Assembly: GCA_003246265.1 (NCBI GenBank)
Contig: QKAU01000008.1
Location: 1-64,000, forward strand
Reading direction: 5' to 3'
Length of the DNA stretch: 64,000 bases
Source of the DNA: Kiritimatiellales bacterium
GTDB lineage: Bacteria; Verrucomicrobiota; Kiritimatiellia; Kiritimatiellales; Pontiellaceae
The position numbers were made by a program, and so were the translations under genes. Below, piece by piece: positions 48,011 to 64,000 of the stretch. The notes below the pieces were generated by a model that had not been told where the DNA came from, searched no databases, and saw only the letters and a program-made list of their open reading frames with translations. Every line of letters starts with the position of its first letter. Position 1 is the stretch's first letter.

Positions 48011-48088
48011 CCCGGCTCAGGCATGGGCGGAATCGCGGCGGAGTCGGGTTCCCGGGGAAGGATGAAGCCGCGGAACCAGGCGCAATCC

Positions 48089-48143
48089 CGCCCCCAGAAA
48101 AAGGAAAGTTCTCCTTGCCTGGCGGGGGCGCATTGATTAAAAA
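48089..48143 (+). promoter_or_regulatory. Hairpin and candidate promoter before rpmE
   Basis: A G/C-rich bulged hairpin (48089-48130) with an inner AAGGA/TCCTT stem, not followed by a T-run, overlaps a possible promoter: TTGCCT (48115-48120), 17-base spacer, TAAAAA (48138-48143). If the promoter is real, the hairpin belongs to the end of rnhC transcripts rather than to an rpmE leader. Confidence 0.35.
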
Positions 48144-48175
48144 CCACGCTCCCAATTGAACACGAGGTTTTCACC

Positions 48176-48382
48176 ATGAAGTCAGAGATCCATCCCAACT
48201 ATGGCGAAGCGGTCATCCGTTGCGCATGCGGCCACGAGGTCCACACCCGTTCGACCCGCAAGGAGATGCACGTCAACACCTGCTCGAGCTGCCACCCGTT
48301 CTTTACCGGACAGGCTAAGTTCATCGACACCGAAGGCCGCGTCGACCGCTTCAAGAAGCGTTTCGCCGAAGGCATGTATTAG
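48176..48382 (+). CDS. rpmE: 50S ribosomal protein L31 (zinc form)
   Basis: 68 residues. It begins MKSEIHPNY and has the zinc-binding Cys pairs (RCACG and CSSCHPF), so it is the C+ form, normally used when zinc is plentiful. A basic C-terminal tail follows. A strong terminator lies directly after it, so it forms its own transcript before prfA. GAGG lies ten bases upstream of the start. Confidence 0.98.
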   Translation: MKSEIHPNYGEAVIRCACGHEVHTRSTRKEMHVNTCSSCHPFFTGQAKFIDTEGRVDRFKKRFAEGMY

Positions 48383-48398
48383 CTTACCGCTTCCGTCG

Positions 48399-48434
48399 AA
48401 GGCCGAACCCGCACCAGCCGGTTCGGCCTTTTTG
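48399..48434 (+). terminator. Intrinsic terminator of rpmE
   Basis: An 11-bp stem (AAGGCCGAACC with GGTTCGGCCTT), a ten-base loop and a run of five T. It starts 17 bases after the rpmE stop and ends about 30 bases before prfA. Confidence 0.95.
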
Positions 48435-48462
48435 CGTCCAGACCCCTTGCCCGCCTGATGCC

Positions 48463-49545
<1,083 letters not shown>

Positions 49546-49604
49546 GGAAAATTGCCTCAAGTTGGCGCTTCCCATGGCCCACCCCCCGCGCTAGGTATTT
49601 TCCC

Positions 49605-51218
49605 ATGAACCGGCATCCTTGCGACTTCCTCGTCATCGGCAGCGGACTGGCCGGCCTGACCTGCGCCATGGCGCTGGCCCGGCACGGGCGGGTGCTGGTC
49701 GCCAGCAAGGTCGACGCCCTCGAATGCAACAGCTTCTATGCCCAGGGCGGCATCGCCTGCGTCATCGATCCGGGCGATACGGTCGAAGCCCACATGCAGG
49801 ACACGCTCGACACCGGGTGTGGCCTGGGCGATCCCGAAACGGTGCAGCGCATCGTTCGCGGCGGCTATGAGCGCATCGCGGAGCTCGAGCAGCTCGGGCT
49901 CGAATTCGAGCGCCGCAAGCGCAAGGGCAAGGAGAACGAATACGACCTCGGCCAGGAAGGCGGCCACTCGCACCGCCGCATCCTTCATGCCGGCGACATC
50001 ACCGGACAGGCGATGATGCAGGTGCTACTCGCCCAGGCCCGCGCGCACCCGAACATCCGGATCCTCGAAAACCTGATGGCCGTGGACCTCGTCACGACCG
50101 GATGGATCCGGCATCCCGGACCCAACCGGTGCGTCGGCGCCTACTTCCTGGACCGGCACTCCGAAGAGATCTTCCCGATCCATGCCGCCTGCACCGTGCT
50201 GGCGACCGGGGGCCTCGGCAAGGTCTACCCCTACACCTCGAACCCCGACATCGCCACCGGCGACGGCGTGGCGATGGCCTGGCGTGCCGGACTGCCGATC
50301 CGCAACATGGAGTTTGTGCAGTTCCACCCCACCTGCCTCTACCATCCCCACGCCAAATCCTTCCTCATCTCCGAAGCCGTGCGCGGCGAAGGGGCCGAAC
50401 TCAAGGACATCCGCGGACAGGCATTCATGCAGGAGTTCGACGATCGCGGCTCGCTGGCCACGCGCGATGTGACCGCCCGGGCCATCGACTTCGTCATGAA
50501 GAAGCACGGAGACCCCTTCGTCTACCTCGACATCACCCACCGCTCCGAACCGTTCCTGCGGGAACGCTTCCCCAACCTCTACGCCGCCTGCCTGCGCTAC
50601 GGCATCAACATGGCCACCGATCCGATCCCCGTCGTGCCGGCCGCGCACTACTCCTGCGGCGGCGTGGTGGCCGGGGTCGACGGCGCCACGGCCCTGCCCG
50701 GGCTCTACGCCTGCGGCGAAGTGGCGAGCACGGGTCTGCACGGGGCCAACCGGCTGGCCAGCAATTCGCTGCTCGAGGCCCTCGTCTGCGGGCACGAGAC
50801 CGCGCTGGGCATCGCCCGGACATGGAAGGAGTACCGCGAAATCGTGCCCATCCCGGGCTGGAAGTGCGGCGAAGCGGTGTCGTCGGACGAGGCCGTCGTG
50901 GTCGAGCACAACTGGAACGAAGTGCGCACCGCCATGTGGGACTACGTGGGCATTGTCCGCACCGACCGGCGGCTTGCCCGCGCCCGCGCCCGGATCCGCA
51001 ACCTGCGCCAGGAGATCAAGCAGTACTACGGCGACTACCTCGTCACCTCCGACCTGCTGGAACTGCGCAACATCGCCGACGTGGCCGAACTGATCATCCG
51101 CTCCGCCGAGCAACGCAAGGAGAGCCGGGGGCTCCACTTCATGGCCGACCATCCCGAAACGGCCCCGGACGCCGCGGACACCGTCATCCACGACAGGCCG
51201 GGCGGCCCGCTGACCTGA
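49605..51218 (+). CDS. nadB: L-aspartate oxidase
   Basis: 537 residues. It oxidises L-aspartate to iminoaspartate, the first step of NAD synthesis, using FAD and, under anoxia, fumarate. The N-terminal dinucleotide fold has IGSGLAGLTCA; the FAD-contacting region has NSFYAQGGIA, and substrate-site signatures include HPTCLYHP, EAVRGEGA, DVTARAID and GLHGANRLASNSLLE. A C-terminal helical domain completes it. Its TGA touches the stop of the convergent zinc-ribbon gene with no gap (TGATCA). nadD lies elsewhere in the window; nadA and nadC were not seen. Confidence 0.98.
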   Translation: MNRHPCDFLVIGSGLAGLTCAMALARHGRVLVASKVDALECNSFYAQGGIACVIDPGDTVEAHMQDTLDTGCGLGDPETVQRIVRGGYERIAELEQLGLEFERRKRKGKENEYDLGQEGGHSHRRILHAGDITGQAMMQVLLAQARAHPNIRILENLMAVDLVTTGWIRHPGPNRCVGAYFLDRHSEEIFPIHAACTVLATGGLGKVYPYTSNPDIATGDGVAMAWRAGLPIRNMEFVQFHPTCLYHPHAKSFLISEAVRGEGAELKDIRGQAFMQEFDDRGSLATRDVTARAIDFVMKKHGDPFVYLDITHRSEPFLRERFPNLYAACLRYGINMATDPIPVVPAAHYSCGGVVAGVDGATALPGLYACGEVASTGLHGANRLASNSLLEALVCGHETALGIARTWKEYREIVPIPGWKCGEAVSSDEAVVVEHNWNEVRTAMWDYVGIVRTDRRLARARARIRNLRQEIKQYYGDYLVTSDLLELRNIADVAELIIRSAEQRKESRGLHFMADHPETAPDAADTVIHDRPGGPLT

Positions 51219-51449
51219 TCACATCCGCACTGCTTCGTTGAGCTCCCCGCACCGCGGGCACCGATCCATCGGCCGATTCCGCGCAAACGCATAGACGTGG
51301 CCGCAATGGGCGCACTCGTAGATGCTTTCGCGCTCGCGCGCAGGTTTGTGCATGGAACGCAGGCTGTAGAACAGGGCAAGCAGCCCGGTTATCGCCAGCG
51401 GAACGCCCACGAAGAAAACCAGGACCAGATCGACCGGCAGCGGGATCAT
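51219..51449 (-). CDS. Small membrane protein with zinc ribbon
   Basis: 76 residues. A single membrane helix (about 8-28, VFFVGVPLAITGLLALFYSL) is followed by a basic stretch and a zinc ribbon with two Cys pairs, ECAHCGH and DRCPRCGE, on the cytoplasmic side if the basic residues stay inside. ATG 51449 overlaps the stop of the TonB-like gene (ATGA), so it is translationally coupled as the last gene of the TPR-ExbB-ExbD-TonB operon. I know of no named family for this position. It could be a regulatory or assembly factor for the Exb complex. It ends flush with nadB. Confidence 0.82.
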   Translation of the reverse strand: MIPLPVDLVLVFFVGVPLAITGLLALFYSLRSMHKPARERESIYECAHCGHVYAFARNRPMDRCPRCGELNEAVRM

Positions 51450-52180
51450 GGCGCCGTCCTCCCTGCCGCCGCGGGCTCGGGCGAAAGGATCTCGACGACG
51501 CCCTCGGCAGGCCCTCCGGACTTGAACCGCAACCCTCGCAGGAGCTGCAGAACCTGCATGTTCAACGCAGCCGATTCCAGCGGCTGGTCGAGGAACACAT
51601 GCCCCACCATGCCGTCGCCGGTCACGGTGATGGTCGCGCGAACCTCCCATGGCTTTGGCGTCTCCTGGTTCAGCGACGGCGGCAGGACGACCCCCCCCAC
51701 CAGGCGCTCCTTCAGGCCGGCCGAAAGCACGACCCGGGCCGCGGCGGGACGCCGCTCCGCAACCGGGACTCCGGAGCCGGGCAACCCGGGCCCGTTCCCG
51801 ACTCCGCCGCTAAGCATCAGTGAATCAGGTGCGAAAGATCCGTCGGCGTCGGCCTGCGCAGGATCGACTGCGAGGAACCGTTCGGTCCTGGAAGGCTTCG
51901 TGAAGGTCAGCCGGGTGCGTACGTCGCCCTCCCCCAACACCTGGCTGAACCCCACGGGGGTCGGCAACGAGAAGACCAGTGGCGAATTGATCATGCGCCC
52001 TTCCAGCCCCTGCGTATCGCGCATGCCGGCATAGGCCGCCAGATAGGTGGTGGCGGGAGCGGCCTGCACCGCGCCCATCCCATGGTTCCCGCGGGTACGG
52101 GCCGAGAGGAACAGCGCAAGGTGCAGCGCGACGGAAAGCAAAAGCGCCGCGACGATCCCCCGATGGAGCATCCCGCTCAC
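51446..52180 (-). CDS. TonB-like periplasmic protein
   Basis: 244 residues from GTG 52180, overlapping the ExbD stop (GTGA); ATG 52171 is an alternative. It has an N-terminal anchor helix (IVAALLLSVALHLALFLSA), a long low-complexity periplasmic linker, and a C-terminal domain (about 165-230) with TITVTGDGMVGHVFLDQP resembling the TonB C-terminal fold. The linker is less Pro-rich than in E. coli TonB. With ExbB and ExbD encoded just upstream it should form an energy-transducing complex of the inner membrane. No TonB-dependent receptor lies in the window. Confidence 0.75.
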   Translation of the reverse strand: MSGMLHRGIVAALLLSVALHLALFLSARTRGNHGMGAVQAAPATTYLAAYAGMRDTQGLEGRMINSPLVFSLPTPVGFSQVLGEGDVRTRLTFTKPSRTERFLAVDPAQADADGSFAPDSLMLSGGVGNGPGLPGSGVPVAERRPAAARVVLSAGLKERLVGGVVLPPSLNQETPKPWEVRATITVTGDGMVGHVFLDQPLESAALNMQVLQLLRGLRFKSGGPAEGVVEILSPEPAAAGRTAP

Positions 52181-52677
52181 GGCGTCGCGACCTCCGTCGC
52201 CGGGGCGGAGGTGCGGGTTGCGATGGAGACCTCGCGCACGCCGGCCTCAAGCGCCGCGTTCCAGGCCTTGACCACGGTGCCGTGCGGCACGCGCTCGTCG
52301 GCCTCGATGATCAGCGGCGCACCGGGTTGCACGACCACGGCCTCCTTGAGCGCAAGGCGCAACCGATCCAGATCCAGGCGTTCGTCGTTGAAGTAGTACC
52401 ATCCGCCCCGCGTGATCGACAGGACCATCGCCCCGAAGCGGGCTCCACCGGTGAACGGGGATTGCGGCAGGCTGATGTTGATGCCCGGCTGCAGCACGAA
52501 CGGCGAGGCCGCGAGGAAGAATGCCAGGGCCAGAAGCGCGGAGTCGCAGAAGGCGACCGCGATCGAAAAGACCCCGGCCGGCTTGCGCGTCGGCTTCAAG
52601 CGACGCAACTGGTGGCTCTGCTTGTGGGGGTCAAAGGGTTTCACGGCCGTCGGTTCCTTCGGCAGGGTTCCGGTCAT
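52177..52677 (-). CDS. ExbD/TolR-type biopolymer transport protein
   Basis: 166 residues from ATG 52677; a GTG at 52644, nine bases after AAGGAA, may be the true start and would give 155 residues. One membrane helix (about 35-58, SIAVAFCDSALLALAFFLAA) follows a basic cytoplasmic N-terminus. The usual membrane Asp that couples to proton flow can be placed at FCDSAL. The periplasmic domain has the ExbD features NISLPQS and an alternating strand-helix fold. It overlaps ExbB upstream and the TonB-like gene downstream. Confidence 0.85.
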   Translation of the reverse strand: MTGTLPKEPTAVKPFDPHKQSHQLRRLKPTRKPAGVFSIAVAFCDSALLALAFFLAASPFVLQPGINISLPQSPFTGGARFGAMVLSITRGGWYYFNDERLDLDRLRLALKEAVVVQPGAPLIIEADERVPHGTVVKAWNAALEAGVREVSIATRTSAPATEVATP

Positions 52678-53275
52678 AGGCGAGGAAGCGGTAGAGCTCC
52701 TCGGCGGCGTACTCCATGTTCAGCGTGATCCGTTCAACGCGGCTGAGCAGGAAGTTGTAGCCGGCAAAGGATGGAATGGAAACGCAGAGCCCCACCGCCG
52801 TCGTGAGGAGCGCCTGCCAGATCCCCGCGGAGATGTCGCCGATCTCGGCCAGCGGGGCGTTCTGCTCCATGGCCATGAAGACGCGCACCAGCCCCAGGAC
52901 CGTCCCCATCAACCCCAGCAGCGGGGTGATCTGGGCGATCGTCAGCAGGCCTCCGAGATTCTTCTCGAGCCGCGGTATCTCCGAAAGCCCCGCCTTGGCG
53001 ATCGTCTCCTTGAGCGCTTCCGGCTTTTCGTCGGCATGGAGCAGGCCGGTCCTCACGATGTGGGAGACGGGCCCCGGCGTCTGGTCGCAGATCGAGACCG
53101 CTTCCGCGGTGTTCCCGCGGTTGACCACCGTGTAGATCCCGCTCAGGAAATCCTCGTGCTTGATCTGCGCGCGGTGCAGATGGAAGACCCGTTCGAGGAA
53201 CAGCGTCGCCGCAACGATGCTACACCCCATGATCGGCCACATGATCCATCCGCCCCTAACCATCAGCTCTAGCAT
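52631..53275 (-). CDS. ExbB/TolQ/MotA-family proton channel protein
   Basis: 214 residues. Three membrane helices (about 8-28, 110-135, 155-180) and a cytoplasmic loop between the first and second. The conserved segment ITPLLGLMGTVLGLVRVF and TTAVGLCVSIPSFAGYNFL are signatures of this family, which forms the proton channel with ExbD. GAGG lies six bases before ATG 53275, inside the end of the TPR gene, with which it overlaps by 20 bases. Confidence 0.93.
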   Translation of the reverse strand: MLELMVRGGWIMWPIMGCSIVAATLFLERVFHLHRAQIKHEDFLSGIYTVVNRGNTAEAVSICDQTPGPVSHIVRTGLLHADEKPEALKETIAKAGLSEIPRLEKNLGGLLTIAQITPLLGLMGTVLGLVRVFMAMEQNAPLAEIGDISAGIWQALLTTAVGLCVSIPSFAGYNFLLSRVERITLNMEYAAEELYRFLAYDRNPAEGTDGRETL

Positions 53276-55796
53276 TGTCCGCCTCCTCGGCCTGCTGGAA
53301 CAGCAGCCAGTTTTCGCTCCTGATCTTTTCGATGCGCTTCAGCGCCTCTTCCCGGGCCGGCACGTTGGCATCGACCACCCGCCCATAGATCCGCGCGGCC
53401 TCCACCCACTCGCGGTTGCGCTCCTTGATGGCCGCGGCGCCGAAGGCGGCCCGGGTAAACCACATGACATTGCCGGACGAGCGTTCCGCATTCTCGCTGG
53501 CGAAGGTATAGACCACGTCCATGTAGCGGCTGAACGCCTTGTCGGGCGAATTCATCTTTTCCAGGCAGCGCCCGACCTTGTACGCAGCCTGGAGGCGCAG
53601 GGAGACCGGGGCCGTGGGACGGTCGAGAATCGCCTGGTAGGAGTTCATGGCCTCGCCGTAGCGGCCCGGGTTTTCGGTTGCCATCGAAAACTGGCAGTCG
53701 CCCTTCCGGCCCCATGCGGCGTTCAGCAGCGGGCTGTCGGGGTAGTTCTTGATGATCTCCTCGAAGGCGAGGATGGCGCGCGAGAATTCGCCGAGCTCCG
53801 TCAGCGCATCGCCCTGGGCGAAGCGGGTCTGGGGGAGGATGTCGCTCGAGGGATAGCCCTTGGCGACTTCGCTGTAACGCTCCACGGCGGTCGTGTAGTT
53901 CAGCTGGGCCGCGGCGGCCCGGCCGGCCCAGTACATTGCCCTGGGCGCAAGCTTGCTGGCGGAGAACTCCTGGGCCACGCGCAGGAAGAGCGGCTCCGCC
54001 TCCCTGTACTGCCCCAGGTTGTAGTACTGTTCCGCCAACCAGAAAACCACTTCGGGCACCCACTCCGAATCGGGATAGGCGTCGATGAACTCGCGGCAGG
54101 TCTTGACCGCCTCTTCGGGCTGGCCGAGGTAGTAGAGGCAGAATCCCCGCATGTAGGAGGCCTGCGGCGCCCAGGTACTCTCCGGGTAGCGGGCCAGCAG
54201 GAGATCGAACATCTTCTGCGCTTCGGCGTAGCGTCCCAGCTGGTACAGCACCAAACCCTGCTGGTGCTGGCAGAAGGCGGCCGTGGCCGAATTGGTGTAG
54301 GTCTGCCCGATCTGGGCATATTTCGCCAGCGCCTGGTCCCACTGCTGGCTGGCGCGCAGCACGTCTGCCGTGCGCAAGGCGGCCTCGTGGGCAAAGAGGC
54401 TCTGCGGGAAATCCGCCTCCAGGTTCCTGAAGATGCCGAGCGCATCGTTGAGCCTCCCCAGGTTTACAAGGGACAGGCCGAGCTGGTAGAGGGCGTTCGG
54501 CGCGTTCGCATGCCCCGGGAAACCGGTGGCGAAGGCGTAGTAGCGCTTTTCCGCCTCGTCGTACTTGCCGGTCAGGTAGTAGGCATCGGCGGCCTTGAAC
54601 AGCGCATCGGCCCGCATCGACGGGTCATCCAGCCCCTTGGACGCCTTGTCGAGCATCGCGGCGGCTTCCGCAAAGCGATCCATCCGCAGCAGGGCCATTC
54701 CCTTGCCGAGCCAGGCCCGGGCCAGACCGGCCTGGTTGTCGGCCACGTCGAGATAGATCTGGAAAGCTTCGTCCGCCTCCTTGAAGCGCTCCATCCGGAG
54801 GAGCACGCCGGCCTTCTCGAGCTGCAGCTCCGCGGCAATCGCCTCGTTCGGCGCCTCCGTCCGGCACTCCTCCAGCAGCTTGAGCGCCCCCGCGAGATCC
54901 CCCGTGCGCAGCAGCAGCCGGGCAAGCGTCAGCTTGAGCGGCACCCGCTGGTTGGCATCGGGCGACAACTCGATCGCCTGGCGCAGGGCGGCTGCCGCCC
55001 CGGGCAGGTTCCCCGCCGCCTCTTCCAGGGCCGCGCGGTCCACGCAGGCATCGATCCGGTAGGCAAGGCGGGTCTGCACGTTGGTGGCCAGCCCCTCGAA
55101 AATGGCGCGCGCGGCATCGAAGTTCTCGGTCGCGCCCTGCGTATAGAGCAGGTGCGCAAGCTTGAGCCGGGCCCGCTGCGCGGGCTGCGGGCCCGCCCCA
55201 GCCGCAATCGATTCGTAGATTCCGATTGCCTCGGGAATGCGCTTCAGGCTGGCATAGGCTTCGGCCAGGTTGAACTGGTTCGCAATCCGGTCGGGGTGCT
55301 GGGGGAATTCCCTGGCAAAGCGCTCAAACGTGGCGGCGGCGGTGGCATGGTCGCCTTCGGCCAGCTGCGCGCTCCCCTGCAGCCGCAGCGCCGCGGGGGC
55401 GAAACGGCTGCCCGCCATCTGGTCCACCGCGGATTGCAGCACGTCCAGCGCCTCGCCGAACTGCCTCAGTTCGTAGTAGGCACGGGCCTGCCAGTAGGTG
55501 AATCCGGGGGCGTCGCCGTATCGGGCCAGCAGATCGAGCATCTCCGAATAGCGCTTCTGTCCCCAGAGTGCGTGGACCAGCAGCAGCACGGCCTCGTTGG
55601 CATCGGCCTCGGCAACCTCCCCCTGGAGGGCGCCGCGGGCCTGTTGCTCGGCGAGAGAATAGAATCCGTCCTCGAGCGAGGCGCGGATGTTGGGGAACCG
55701 GGCGCTCACCGGACGCGGAACCGGCTCCTGCGCCCCCGCACCGGTTCCCGCAAGGACCAGCAGGCAGGCTAGGATGGCTGAACAGGCGCTGCGCAT
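53256..55796 (-). CDS. Exported TPR protein at the head of the Exb operon
   Basis: 846 residues with a signal peptide (about 1-22, ILACLLVLAGTGAGA). The whole mature chain is TPR-like helical repeats, with recurring W/Y-x-x-G/A, G-x-Y-x-E-A and YP patterns such as GKYDEAEKRYYAFATGFPGH and LGRYAEAQKMFDLLLARYP, roughly 18-20 units. This resembles the CpoB/YbgF-like proteins that accompany Tol or Exb systems, but is far longer. It is the first gene of the five-gene overlapping operon and starts about 125 bases after the rpoC terminator. Probably a periplasmic scaffold; partners unknown. Confidence 0.87.
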   Translation of the reverse strand: MRSACSAILACLLVLAGTGAGAQEPVPRPVSARFPNIRASLEDGFYSLAEQQARGALQGEVAEADANEAVLLLVHALWGQKRYSEMLDLLARYGDAPGFTYWQARAYYELRQFGEALDVLQSAVDQMAGSRFAPAALRLQGSAQLAEGDHATAAATFERFAREFPQHPDRIANQFNLAEAYASLKRIPEAIGIYESIAAGAGPQPAQRARLKLAHLLYTQGATENFDAARAIFEGLATNVQTRLAYRIDACVDRAALEEAAGNLPGAAAALRQAIELSPDANQRVPLKLTLARLLLRTGDLAGALKLLEECRTEAPNEAIAAELQLEKAGVLLRMERFKEADEAFQIYLDVADNQAGLARAWLGKGMALLRMDRFAEAAAMLDKASKGLDDPSMRADALFKAADAYYLTGKYDEAEKRYYAFATGFPGHANAPNALYQLGLSLVNLGRLNDALGIFRNLEADFPQSLFAHEAALRTADVLRASQQWDQALAKYAQIGQTYTNSATAAFCQHQQGLVLYQLGRYAEAQKMFDLLLARYPESTWAPQASYMRGFCLYYLGQPEEAVKTCREFIDAYPDSEWVPEVVFWLAEQYYNLGQYREAEPLFLRVAQEFSASKLAPRAMYWAGRAAAAQLNYTTAVERYSEVAKGYPSSDILPQTRFAQGDALTELGEFSRAILAFEEIIKNYPDSPLLNAAWGRKGDCQFSMATENPGRYGEAMNSYQAILDRPTAPVSLRLQAAYKVGRCLEKMNSPDKAFSRYMDVVYTFASENAERSSGNVMWFTRAAFGAAAIKERNREWVEAARIYGRVVDANVPAREEALKRIEKIRSENWLLFQQAEEADNARADG

Positions 55797-55891
55797 AGGA
55801 TTCCCAAGATTCCGGCCCCATTATTTCCGGTGGATGGAAAAATTAAAGCCTAATCGACCCCCGGGTGGCCCCGGCGGCCCAACCCCGCCCG

Positions 55892-55922
55892 AAAGAAAAA
55901 GGCGGAGCCAGCGGCTCCGCCC
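55892..55922 (-). terminator. Intrinsic terminator of rpoBC
   Basis: On the minus strand a 9-bp stem (GGCGGAGCC with GGCTCCGCC), three-base loop and T-rich tail (TTTTTCTTTC). It lies 24 bases past the rpoC stop and separates the rpoBC transcript from the TPR-Exb operon. Confidence 0.92.
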
Positions 55923-55945
55923 TTGCGGTCGGGAAGGGTTTACGG

Positions 55946-60127
<4,182 letters not shown>

Positions 60128-60172
60128 GGGATTACCTCCGTAAACGGTCTATGGTGCGGATGGGCGTCAGGA

Positions 60173-63934
<3,762 letters not shown>

Positions 63935-63966
63935 TCCGCACCTTCAAGGTTATATTGGAGAACGCT

Positions 63967-63995
63967 TGTTCCCCTTTGGGTTTCAAAGGGGAACA
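63967..63995 (-). promoter_or_regulatory. Perfect hairpin in the leader upstream of rpoB
   Basis: A 12-bp stem, TGTTCCCCTTTG with CAAAGGGGAACA, and a five-base loop, 33 bases upstream of the rpoB start. On the rpoB strand it has no T-run, so it is not a plain terminator. In E. coli the rplL-rpoB gap holds a partial attenuator and an RNase III site; a similar role is plausible here. Confidence 0.6.
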
Positions 63996-64000
63996 GCCAT

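Noticed and set aside
53160..55772. An 870-codon plus-strand frame opposite the TPR gene
   Set aside because: Shadow of a regular helical repeat protein; composition is low-complexity Arg/Gly/Leu without any recognisable fold.

Overview
The window looks like a chromosomal segment of a GC-rich marine bacterium of the PVC superphylum, most likely Kiritimatiellota (Pontiella-like). This is an inference from three things: the density of secreted formylglycine-type sulfatases next to glycoside hydrolases without SusC/SusD genes, the long beta-helix autotransporters, and the housekeeping gene set (RNase HIII, a threonyl-tRNA synthetase without a TGS domain, a zinc-type L31). No rRNA, tRNA, CRISPR array, insertion sequence or prophage was seen.

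Layout. (1) 1-20.3 kb is a polysaccharide-degradation locus of two opposed blocks around a 324-bp divergent control region (12946-13269). The minus block reads GH127, sulfatase with an EF-hand tail, GH42/GH50-type hydrolase, MFS permease, multidomain sulfatase, small EF-hand protein. The plus block reads GH2, GH16, GH16, sulfatase, with ATGA overlaps at two of three junctions. Together they suggest secreted desulfation and depolymerisation of a sulfated galactan (agar/porphyran/carrageenan class), trimming of side or end sugars by GH127 and GH2, and uptake by the permease. (2) 20.4-34.9 kb holds thrS-infC (infC starts at ATT inside the thrS stop), three large autotransporters, and pyrG on the opposite strand. 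(3) 35-37.2 kb holds an FAH-family hydrolase, a SRAP protein and aroQ. (4) 37.2-47 kb is a minus-strand run: three small exported proteins of unknown function, an outer-membrane barrel, a Wzc-like kinase and a Wza-like lipoprotein (exopolysaccharide export), followed closely by nadD, rsfS, cysS, tmk and holB. (5) 47-51.2 kb on the plus strand holds rnhC, rpmE, prfA and nadB. (6) 51.2-55.8 kb on the minus strand is an overlapping operon TPR protein, ExbB, ExbD, TonB-like protein, small zinc-ribbon membrane protein. (7) 55.9-64 kb holds rpoC and rpoB, with a perfect 12-bp hairpin upstream of rpoB at the window edge.

Most notable signals: a roughly 50-residue EF-hand module found both as a free secreted protein and as the tail of a sulfatase in the same locus; modules exchanged between a sulfatase and a glycosidase; the ATT start of infC; a two-copy double-hairpin repeat behind autotransporter genes with compensatory base changes; the unknown exported proteins at the head of the exopolysaccharide run; and a zinc-ribbon protein translationally coupled to an Exb/TonB-type operon. 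Many long open frames antisense to these genes are artefacts of high GC and were left out.
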